Shown here piece after piece: positions 45,280 through 52,538 of a stretch of 64,000 nucleotides of DNA (positions are counted from its first letter, which is position 1; every line of letters starts with the position of its first letter). The stretch is from NCBI RefSeq assembly GCF_031457455.1, contig NZ_JAVDWU010000010.1:62001-126000 (forward strand), written 5' to 3'. This DNA is from Hydrogenophaga palleronii_A (GTDB lineage Bacteria > Pseudomonadota > Gammaproteobacteria > Burkholderiales > Burkholderiaceae_C). The notes under the pieces were generated by a model, which saw only the letters and a list, made by a program, of their open reading frames with translations, made no database searches and had not been told where the DNA came from. Made by a program: the position numbers and the translations under genes.

Positions 45280-45945
45280 ATGGACTGGCAGGCCCTGATT
45301 CTTTCGCTGGAGCTGGCGACGGCCACGTTGCTGCTGCTGTTGCCTGCCGGTGTGTGGCTGGGGCGCTGGCTGGCCTACGCCCGATTTGCGGGCAAGTCGT
45401 GGATCGAGGCACTGGTGGTGGTGCCGCTGGTGCTGCCACCCACCGTGCTGGGCTACTACCTGCTGGTGGCCATGGGCGGCGCCTCGCCACTGGGCGCGTG
45501 GCTGGCCAGCACCTTCGGCGTGCAGCTGACCTTCAATTTTCTGGGCCTGCTGATCGCTTCGCTGATCTTCAACATCCCGTTCCTGGTGCAACCGGTGCAG
45601 CGCGCGTTCGAGGCCATTCCGCGCAACCTGGGCGAGGCCGCGGCGGTGAGTGGCCTGTCTGCCTGGCAGACGTTCTGGCGCGTGGAACTACCACTGGCCT
45701 GGCCGGGCGTGCTGTCGGCAAGCGTGCTGACCTTTGTGCACACCCTGGGTGAATTCGGTGTGGTGCTGATGGTGGGCGGCAGCATCCCCGGAGAAACCAG
45801 GACGATTGCCATCTCGATCTATGACAAGGTGCAGTCCTTCGATCTGGCCGGTGCCAACCAGATGGCATTGCTGCTGCTGGTGTTCTCGCTGGTGGCCGTG
45901 GGCGCGTCGTTCTTTGCGTCGGCCCGGCTGGTGGTGCGCCGATGA
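45280..45945 (+). CDS. modB: Molybdate ABC transporter permease
   Basis: 221 residues with five transmembrane helices. The coupling-loop EAA motif is in RNLGEAAAVSGLSAWQTFWRVELPLAWPG, followed by LGEFGVVLMVGGSIPGETRTI, a conserved ModB stretch. Overlaps modC by four bases (ATGA), indicating translational coupling. Confidence 0.95.
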   Translation: MDWQALILSLELATATLLLLLPAGVWLGRWLAYARFAGKSWIEALVVVPLVLPPTVLGYYLLVAMGGASPLGAWLASTFGVQLTFNFLGLLIASLIFNIPFLVQPVQRAFEAIPRNLGEAAAVSGLSAWQTFWRVELPLAWPGVLSASVLTFVHTLGEFGVVLMVGGSIPGETRTIAISIYDKVQSFDLAGANQMALLLLVFSLVAVGASFFASARLVVRR

Positions 45946-47069
45946 AGATCGCGGACCGGGCGCTCGTCGCCGAAGTGGATCAACTGCTGCCTATGGCCTT
46001 GCACAGCAGCCTGCGCTGCGAAGCGGGCGAACTGCTGGCGCTGGTGGGACCGTCGGGCGCGGGCAAGACGTCGATGCTGCGTGTGCTGGCCGGCCTGATG
46101 CGCCCGCAGAGCGCCAAGGTGGTGGTGGGGGGCGAGGTCTGGTGCGACACGCAGCAGGGCATCTGGCTGCCCCCGCAGCGCCGCCATGTGGGCCTGGTGT
46201 TCCAGAACTACGCCCTCATGCCGCACCTGAGTGCGCTGGGCAATGTGGCCCTGTCGCTGCTGCACCTGCCAGCGGCCGAACGCAGGCAACAGGCCCGCCG
46301 CTGGCTCGTCCACGTGGGCCTGAGCACCGACCAGCAGGACCGTCGGCCTGCGGGCCTTTCCGGCGGGCAGCAACAGCGCGTGGCCGTGGCGCGCGCACTG
46401 GCGCGTGAACCACAGCTGTTGCTGCTGGACGAACCGTTTTCCGCGGTGGACCAGATGAACCGACAGGGCCTGTACCGCTTGCTGGCGGATCTGCGGCGAG
46501 AACTGTCAGTCCCGATTGTGCTGGTGACCCACGACCTGAACGAGGCCCGCCTGCTGGCCGACCGGCTGGTGGTGATGGACGCCGGCCGCGTGCTGCAAAC
46601 CGGCACGCCCGCCAGCATTCACGACGCCCCCCGCAACGCCCGCGTGGCCGACCTGGTGGGCATCCACAACCGGTTCCAGGGTGAGTGGCTGGGCACTGCG
46701 GCCGAGCCCGGCATGGGCCGGATGCGCTGGATGGCCCCCGCCGACCAAGCCAATGCGGGACCCGTACTCACCGTGCGCGACAAAGGCAAGTTGCCCGACG
46801 GTCAACGCGTGACCTGGGTGATCCCCAGCGACGGCATCACCCTGCTGCCGCCAGAGACCCTTGGCGCTGGCGACTTCGATGCCGAGGTCGTGGAGGCCCG
46901 GCACCTGGGCGAGATCACGCTGGCCACATTGGCGCTCGCGGCCGTGCCCGGTGCAGCGCTGCGGCTCACGCTGTCGGGCGCGCAGCGCCAGGGCCTGGTG
47001 GTGGGTGCGCGATGGGGCGTGCGGCTGGCCATGGACAAGGTGCATGTGATGCCGGTGCGCTCCCCATGA
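45942..47069 (+). CDS. modC: Molybdate ABC transporter ATPase
   Basis: 375 residues. Walker A GPSGAGKTS, Q-loop VFQNYALMPHL, signature LSGGQQQRVAVARALARE and Walker B LLLLDEPFSAVD are present. A C-terminal molybdate-responsive TOBE-like domain follows (about 290-370, VTWVIPSDGITLL then LGEITLATLAL). It drives molybdate import with ModAB. After it come about 100 bases without a gene before the EamA transporter; no ModE box recognised there or upstream of modA. Confidence 0.95.
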   Translation: MKIADRALVAEVDQLLPMALHSSLRCEAGELLALVGPSGAGKTSMLRVLAGLMRPQSAKVVVGGEVWCDTQQGIWLPPQRRHVGLVFQNYALMPHLSALGNVALSLLHLPAAERRQQARRWLVHVGLSTDQQDRRPAGLSGGQQQRVAVARALAREPQLLLLDEPFSAVDQMNRQGLYRLLADLRRELSVPIVLVTHDLNEARLLADRLVVMDAGRVLQTGTPASIHDAPRNARVADLVGIHNRFQGEWLGTAAEPGMGRMRWMAPADQANAGPVLTVRDKGKLPDGQRVTWVIPSDGITLLPPETLGAGDFDAEVVEARHLGEITLATLALAAVPGAALRLTLSGAQRQGLVVGARWGVRLAMDKVHVMPVRSP

Positions 47070-47172
47070 ACGCGTTGCGGCATGACGCTATGAATACTTG
47101 CGCTTCCTTCGCTGGCAAAGGCGTCGCGCATCTCACAGGTACAAGGCCTGCCCTGCCCTACCATCGCAGCCC

Positions 47173-48072
47173 ATGATCGCCATTCAGCGCAAGACCCACC
47201 TCGACGCCCTCGCCATTACCCTCCTGGTGGCCTGTTGCGCCTTCTGGGGTTTTCAGCAGATTTTGATCAAGTTTGCGGTGCAGGAGATTCCACCGCTGTG
47301 GCAGGCCTCACTGCGCATGGGGGGTGCCACCGTGCTGCTCTGGCTGTGGTGCGTGTTGCGTGGTGTGAAGCTGTTCGAGCGCGACGGCACGCTGGGCGCC
47401 GGCTTGCTCGCGGGCCTGCTGTTTGCTGGCGAATTCTGCTTCATCTACCTGGGCCTGATGCACACCAGCGCCTCCCGCCTCACGGTGTTCCTCTACACCA
47501 GCCCGTTCGTGGTGGCGCTGCTGCTGCCGCGGGTGATCCCCAGCGAAACACTGCGCCGCATCCAGTGGATCGGGCTGACGCTGGCCTTTCTGGCCGTGGC
47601 CATCGCGTTCAGCGAAGGCTTCCTGCAGGACTCGCCGATGGTGGGTCAGTGGAAGGGCGACGCCATGGGCCTGGCCGCCGGCATCCTGTGGGGGCTGACC
47701 ACGCTGACCATTCGCGCCACCCGTCTCTCCGGGGCCAGCGCCGAAAAAACCCTGTTCTACCAACTGGCAGTGACGGCGCTGGTGGCGCCTGTGCTCTCGC
47801 TGGCGCTGGGCGAGACCTGGGGCTTTGGCTACTCGGCCATGGCCTGGGGCTCGGTGGCGCTGCAGATGGTGGTGGGCGCCTTCATCAGTTACCTGACCTG
47901 GATGTGGATGCTGCGCCACTACCCGGCCACACAGATGAGCACCTTCACGTTCCTCACGCCGGTGTTTGCGCTGGTGTTTGGTGTGGTGTTGCTGGGTGAG
48001 CCGCTGACGGTGCAGCTGGTGGTGGCGCTGGTGGGGGTGGCGGTGGGGATCGTCCTGGTGAGCAAAAGATAG
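47173..48072 (+). CDS. EamA/DMT-family transporter
   Basis: 299 residues with ten transmembrane helices in two repeats of five, as in the drug/metabolite transporter superfamily (AFWGFQQILIKFAVQEIPPLWQASLR and later PVFALVFGVVLLGEPLTVQL). The substrate cannot be deduced. Separated from modC by 103 bases, so probably a different transcript; followed by a repeat element. Confidence 0.9.
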   Translation: MIAIQRKTHLDALAITLLVACCAFWGFQQILIKFAVQEIPPLWQASLRMGGATVLLWLWCVLRGVKLFERDGTLGAGLLAGLLFAGEFCFIYLGLMHTSASRLTVFLYTSPFVVALLLPRVIPSETLRRIQWIGLTLAFLAVAIAFSEGFLQDSPMVGQWKGDAMGLAAGILWGLTTLTIRATRLSGASAEKTLFYQLAVTALVAPVLSLALGETWGFGYSAMAWGSVALQMVVGAFISYLTWMWMLRHYPATQMSTFTFLTPVFALVFGVVLLGEPLTVQLVVALVGVAVGIVLVSKR

Positions 48073-48074
48073 GA

Positions 48075-48161
48075 ACACCCCCCGCGCCGCCTACGGCGTC
48101 ACCCCCCTGGAAGGGGGGCGACACCAGAGGCCCGGCAAAGCCGGTTCCTCGGTGTCTCTGG
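48075..48161 (+). repeat. Stop-codon-proximal hairpin repeat, copy 7 (best preserved)
   Basis: Begins two bases after the EamA gene stop. First hairpin CGCCGCCTACGGCG, second CCCCCCTGGAAGGGGGG, third GAGG-CCCGGCAAAGCCGG-TT-CCTC closed by ACACC/GGTGT. Compare GCGG/CCGC in copies 5 and 6 and GTGG/CCAC in copies 2 and 3: both strands change together. Confidence 0.88.
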
Positions 48162-48243
48162 ACTGACTTCCCCTCGGGGATGGCGGGCTTGGCTTTATCG
48201 AGGTACAACCAGTCTGCTCTCCCTCTCTCAATCCACTTGCCCT

Positions 48244-49653
48244 ATGACACAAGCCCTTCAAGATCTGTCGGCCGCCGAATTGGTGGAAGCCTATGCTGCT
48301 GGGCGGCTGTCGCCAGTGGAAGTGACGCAGTCGGTGCTGGCGCACATCGAGCGTTGTGAGCCAGTGCTGAAGGCGACTTACGCTTTCGATCCCGAGGGTG
48401 CGTTGGTGATGGCGCGGGCTTCTGAGGCGCGGTGGCGTGCGGGTGCGCCCTTGCGTGTCGGGGATGTGAGCATCGATGGAGTGCCGGTGACGATCAAGGA
48501 GAACATCGCCACGCGCGGTGTACCCACCCCGCTGGGTACCGCAGCGACGGAGTTGGTGCCGGCCGCGCACGATGCGCCGCCTGCGGCGCGCTTGCGCGAA
48601 GCGGGGGCGGTGTTCCTGGGCAAGACGACCATGCCGGAGTACGGCATGTTGTCGTCGGGCCTGTCCAGCTTTCACCCGCTCACGCGCAACCCCTGGAACA
48701 CGGCCATGAACCCGGGTGGTTCGAGCGCGGGGGCGGGCGCGGCAGCGGCGGCGGGCTATGGGCCGCTGCACATCGGCACCGACATCGGTGGCTCGGTGCG
48801 GCTGCCGGCGGCGTGGTGTGGTTTGGTGGGCTTGAAGCCCAGTCTGGGGCGCGTGCCCATCGACCCGCCGTACATGGGGCGTTGCGCCGGGCCGATGACA
48901 CGCACCGTGACCGACGCGGCCTTGATGATGGCGGTGCTCTCGCAGCCAGACGCGCGCGACCACATGAGCCTGCCACCGGCCAGCATCGACTGGCTGGACC
49001 TGCAGCGCGACATGAAAGGCCTGCGCATCGGCCTGCTGCTGGACGCGGGGTGCGGCATGCCGGTGGACCCGCAGGTGGCGGAAGCGGTGAACGCAGCCGC
49101 GCGTTTGTTCGAGGCCGCTGGTGCCAGCGTGGCGCCGATGCGGCCCTGGATGACCCCCAGCTTGCTGCAGGGCATGGACCGGTTCTGGCGCATCCGCTCC
49201 GGTTGCGACATGCTGGCCTTGTCGCGTGCACAGCGCGAGCGCGTGCTGCCCATCGTGCGCACATGGGCCGAAGCCGGCCTGGGCTTCAGCGGCCAACAGG
49301 CTTTCGAGGCCTACAGTGCGTCCGTGAAGATCCGGGCCCTCACCGTGGCCGCCACGTTACCGTTTGATTTCGTGCTGTCCCCGGTGTCGCCCAACATCAG
49401 TTTCCCGGCCGAATGGGCCTACCCCACGAACCAGGTGGAGCAGGCCATGGACCACATTGGCTTCACCGTGCCGTTCAACATGAGCGAGCAGCCCGCCGTT
49501 TCCGTGGCATGCGGGTACGACGAGCGCGGCGTGCCCATCGGCCTGCAGATCGCCGGCCGCCGCTTCGACGATCTGGGCGTGCTGCAGATGGCGCGTGCGT
49601 TTGAGCAGATGCGGCCGGCGCAGCGCCCCTGGCCCACGGTGGTCGCCGGCTGA
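48244..49653 (+). CDS. Amidase signature family enzyme
   Basis: 469 residues. The Ser-cisSer-Lys triad is visible as Lys85 (VTIKENIA), the serines of PGGSSAG (160-161) and the nucleophile Ser184 (GTDIGGSVR). Enzymes of this family hydrolyse carboxamides to acids and ammonia. Substrates range from aromatic amides to glutaminyl-tRNA, so the specific role is open; being near the nicX-like cluster it may act on an amide product, but it is outside the operon. Confidence 0.92.
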   Translation: MTQALQDLSAAELVEAYAAGRLSPVEVTQSVLAHIERCEPVLKATYAFDPEGALVMARASEARWRAGAPLRVGDVSIDGVPVTIKENIATRGVPTPLGTAATELVPAAHDAPPAARLREAGAVFLGKTTMPEYGMLSSGLSSFHPLTRNPWNTAMNPGGSSAGAGAAAAAGYGPLHIGTDIGGSVRLPAAWCGLVGLKPSLGRVPIDPPYMGRCAGPMTRTVTDAALMMAVLSQPDARDHMSLPPASIDWLDLQRDMKGLRIGLLLDAGCGMPVDPQVAEAVNAAARLFEAAGASVAPMRPWMTPSLLQGMDRFWRIRSGCDMLALSRAQRERVLPIVRTWAEAGLGFSGQQAFEAYSASVKIRALTVAATLPFDFVLSPVSPNISFPAEWAYPTNQVEQAMDHIGFTVPFNMSEQPAVSVACGYDERGVPIGLQIAGRRFDDLGVLQMARAFEQMRPAQRPWPTVVAG

Positions 49654-49694
49654 GCCCTGCAGGCTCCGCGCGAGCGGGTGGAAACCTCGCGCAC

Positions 49695-50144
49695 TCAAGC
49701 CCCGCGAGAACGGCTCCCTTGGGTTCGTGCCCTCTCTGGCCTGATCGGTGGATCTGGATCGCTGCTTGTGAGTCCCCCAGCGCCTGCCTGCTTGATCAAT
49801 GCGACCAGCTCAGGGCGAACCGGCAAGGGCCGGAAGGCGCTCACCGTGGCCCGCCCCGGGTTGCCCAGCGGCAGGCGGCCCGTCACGTGGCCCAGTGGCA
49901 CCAGCGCCAGCCGGAACAACTGGCCTGCTGCCTCGGCCCAGTCCCCAGTGCGCAGGGCCAAGCCCAGCATGAGTGCGTGCGTTTCCAGGTGCGGTTTCAG
50001 GTGGCGCTGCCCCACCACATGCGCTGCCTCCAGTGCCAGCCAGGCCTGCTCGTGCAACGTCGCGGTCCTGGCCAGGTGGATCAGTTCACCGTAAGCAAGC
50101 GCGTCAAACCCAGTGGTGGGCGGGTCTTCAGTGAACGTGGCCAT
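49695..50144 (-). CDS. DUF3703 family protein
   Basis: 149 residues with GGAGG before the ATG. The pattern LEAAHVVGQRHLKPHLETHALML, then GQLFRLAL, then GNPGRATVSAFRPLPV is that of DUF3703, a family often placed next to cation-efflux genes. The start overlaps the end of the CDF gene by 17 bases, so the two are coupled. A role in divalent-metal resistance is inferred from context. Confidence 0.8.
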   Translation of the reverse strand: MATFTEDPPTTGFDALAYGELIHLARTATLHEQAWLALEAAHVVGQRHLKPHLETHALMLGLALRTGDWAEAAGQLFRLALVPLGHVTGRLPLGNPGRATVSAFRPLPVRPELVALIKQAGAGGLTSSDPDPPIRPERARTQGSRSRGA

Positions 50145-50784
50145 GGTGTGCCTCCGCCGAGCGCGCCTGCCCGATTTCAGCCCTTGCCTGCCGGAGCACC
50201 GACCAGCCACCGTGCAGCGCGAGCGCCGCCATCAAGCTGGCCACCACCAGGTCGGGCCAGGCCGATCCCGTGCCAAAGACGCCCAGTGCGGCCAGCAGCA
50301 CGGCCACGTTGCCGATAGCGTCGTTGCGCGAACACAGCCAGACGCTGCGCATGTTGGCATCGCCCTCGCGAAACGCGTAGAGCATCCATGCCACGCCCAG
50401 ATTGACCAGCAGCGCCAGCACCGCCACCACGCCCATGGTGAATGCCTGCGGCACCTCGCCGTGCCAGAGGGACCAGAGCGCCGCACCCAGCACATACAGG
50501 CCAAAGCCCATCATGCTGGCCGCCTTGAGCATGGCCGCTCTGGCGCGCCAGGCCAGCGCCGAGGCCAGCACCGCCAACGACACGCCATAGTTCAGCGCGT
50601 CGCCTGCGAAGTCCACCGCGTCGGCCAGCAGCGCCAGCGAGCCGGCCTGCAGGCCTGCGCCGATCTCGACCAGGAACATGCCGGCGTTGACCAGCAGCGC
50701 GATCCAGAGGATCTTGCGGTAGCGAGGCAGATTGAGGACGGTTTCGGGCTTGGGGGTATCGTGTTCGCAGCAATGGGCAGACAT
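50128..50784 (-). CDS. Cation diffusion facilitator (CDF) family transporter
   Basis: 218 residues with five or six transmembrane helices. Metal-site motifs of CDF proteins are ALLADAVDFAGDALN (Asp pair in helix 2) and CSRNDAIGNV (Asp in helix 5). The long cytoplasmic C-terminal domain of many CDF exporters is missing; instead there is a short His-rich tail (AEAHHGHVH), and Cys/His lie at the N-terminus (SAHCCEHD). It exports divalent metals such as Zn, Cd or Co. AAAGGA precedes the ATG. A MerR operator-promoter is upstream. Confidence 0.9.
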   Translation of the reverse strand: MSAHCCEHDTPKPETVLNLPRYRKILWIALLVNAGMFLVEIGAGLQAGSLALLADAVDFAGDALNYGVSLAVLASALAWRARAAMLKAASMMGFGLYVLGAALWSLWHGEVPQAFTMGVVAVLALLVNLGVAWMLYAFREGDANMRSVWLCSRNDAIGNVAVLLAALGVFGTGSAWPDLVVASLMAALALHGGWSVLRQARAEIGQARSAEAHHGHVH

Positions 50785-50806
50785 GGTTTTTCCTTTCGGT
50801 CATTGC

Positions 50807-50837
50807 ATTGGAAACCCTGTAGCCGCTACAGTGTCAA
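50807..50837 (-). promoter_or_regulatory. MerR/CadR-type operator-promoter for the CDF gene
   Basis: On the minus strand TTGACA is followed by a 19-base spacer and TCCAAT, the stretched spacing typical of MerR-regulated promoters. Inside the spacer lies the perfect 15-base palindrome CTGTAGC-G-GCTACAG (50817-50831). The regulator gene lies on the other strand 44 bases away. Confidence 0.88.
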
Positions 50838-50875
50838 CACCGCTTTCAATCTTTTCAAGCCGGGAGCCGCGCAGC

Positions 50876-51313
50876 ATGCAGATCAAGGAACTGGCCAGTG
50901 CCACGGGCGTGGATGTGGAGACCATCCGCTACTACGAAAAACAGGGCCTGCTGCCCGCGCCGGCACGGCGCGACAACGGCTACCGCGACTACGAGGGCGC
51001 ACACCTGGAGCGCCTGTCCTTCATCCGCCACTGCCGCGCGCTGGACATGCCGCTGGCCGATGTGAAGCGGCTGCTCGGCTTTGTGGACGACCCGGATGAA
51101 CATTGCGACGACGTGAACCACCTGGTGGATGATCAGCTGGCCCGTGTGCGGGCACGCCTGAAGAGCATGCGGGCGCTGGAACGGCAACTGCTGCAGCTGC
51201 GCTCGCGTTGCGGAGGTGCCGCCGATGGCCAGCCTTGCGGCATCCTGCACGAACTGGTGTCTGCCGCGCATGGGGAGGCGTGTGTGTGCCATGCAGGCAC
51301 GGAACAACAGTGA
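50876..51313 (+). CDS. MerR-family Cd(II)/Pb(II)-responsive regulator
   Basis: 145 residues. The winged helix-turn-helix MQIKELASATGVDVETIRYYEKQGLLP is at the N-terminus. Metal-binding cysteines are consistent with CadR/PbrR: Cys in HCDDVNH, and the C-terminal RCGGAADGQPCGILHEL plus a tail ACVCH. GGGAG precedes the ATG. It should activate the divergent CDF operon through the palindrome at 50817-50831 in response to Cd, Pb or Zn. Confidence 0.92.
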   Translation: MQIKELASATGVDVETIRYYEKQGLLPAPARRDNGYRDYEGAHLERLSFIRHCRALDMPLADVKRLLGFVDDPDEHCDDVNHLVDDQLARVRARLKSMRALERQLLQLRSRCGGAADGQPCGILHELVSAAHGEACVCHAGTEQQ

Positions 51314-51377
51314 ACCCGCCGAGGGCACAGCAAAAGGGGCTCCCGAAGGTGCCCCTGTCCTGTAAGCGAGGGCGCGC

Positions 51378-52382
51378 TCAGCTCTTCTTCGCCAGCCCCA
51401 GCCGCTCGACCGTGGCCTTTTCCGCCGCGAAGGTGCGCTCGGCATAGGCCGTGTAGTCGGCGGTGTTCATGTAGATGGCGGGCATGTAGAACTTGTCCAA
51501 CGCGCCGATCAGCGCAGGGTCTTCGAGCGTCTTGCGGAAACCATCGTGCAGCACCTTGACCACGGCCGGGTCCATGCCGGCGGGCCCGCCGATGCCGAAG
51601 GGCGACTCGCTGATGGTGTCCCAGCCGCTTTCCTTCACAGTGGGCACATTGGGGAAGGCTTTGGAGCGCTGACTGCCCAGCGTCGCCAGCAGACGCAGCT
51701 TGCCATTCTGTACGTGCGGGGCCACATCCAGCGTGCCGCTCATCACCCGGATATGCCCCCCCAGGATGGCGGGCACGAGTTCGGCCGAACCTTTGTAGGG
51801 AATGGGGTTGAGCTTGATGCCGGCCTTCTCGGCGAACTCTTCCACCGCCAAGTGCGGCGTGGTGCCCGTGCCGGTGTGGCCGTATTCCAGCTTGCCTGGG
51901 TTGGCCTTGGCGTAGGCCACCATTTCCTGGATGGTCTGGAAGGGCGAGTCGGGCGTGCAGGCAATGGCGAAGGTGTAGCCCACCAGGCAGACGACGTGGG
52001 TAATGTCTTTCACCGGGTGGAAGGGCATGTTCTGCATGTGCGGCAGACGGTAGATGCCCAGCGGGAGCTGGGTGAGCGTGTAGCCATCGGGCTTGGCGCC
52101 GACCATGGCGCTGGCACCCAGCGTGCCGCCCACACCGGGCTTGTTCTCCACCACCACCGGCACGCCCAGCGCCCGGCTGCCGCTCTCGGCGATGGCCCGC
52201 ATCACGCCGTCGCTGCTGCCGCCGGCGGGCCAGGGTGCGATCAAGGTGATGGCGCGGGAAGGAAATTTGTCTTGCGCCAAAGCGCTGCCAGAGAACAGGG
52301 CCGGCGCGCCGACAACGGCAGCACCGCCAGCGGCAGCGGCCAGCACCTGGCGGCGGTTCAGGGAGGGCGTGGGTTGGGTCAT
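51378..52382 (-). CDS. Bug-type (tripartite tricarboxylate transport) substrate-binding protein
   Basis: 334 residues with a twin-arginine-like leader (LNRRQVLAAAAGGAAVVGAP). The Bug hallmarks are FPSRAITLIAPWPAGGSSDGVMRAIAES and VVENKPGVGGTLGASAMVGAKPDGYTL. AGGAG precedes the ATG. Bug proteins bind small carboxylates and amides in the periplasm and are abundant as orphan genes in this bacterial group; no membrane subunits are nearby. Ligand unknown. Confidence 0.93.
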   Translation of the reverse strand: MTQPTPSLNRRQVLAAAAGGAAVVGAPALFSGSALAQDKFPSRAITLIAPWPAGGSSDGVMRAIAESGSRALGVPVVVENKPGVGGTLGASAMVGAKPDGYTLTQLPLGIYRLPHMQNMPFHPVKDITHVVCLVGYTFAIACTPDSPFQTIQEMVAYAKANPGKLEYGHTGTGTTPHLAVEEFAEKAGIKLNPIPYKGSAELVPAILGGHIRVMSGTLDVAPHVQNGKLRLLATLGSQRSKAFPNVPTVKESGWDTISESPFGIGGPAGMDPAVVKVLHDGFRKTLEDPALIGALDKFYMPAIYMNTADYTAYAERTFAAEKATVERLGLAKKS

Positions 52383-52538
52383 GGTGTCTCCTGTGGGGCT
52401 TATCGGTTCGGGCTGGGCAGGACGTGCGGCCCGAACTCCGCAAGTTAGCCCCTCACCTGCTCAGAGGGAAGGAGGGCAACCCGATGTAGGGGCTTTTTCG
52501 GTCACCCGTGCGACTGCGGCAGCGCCCGCTCCCTCCCC

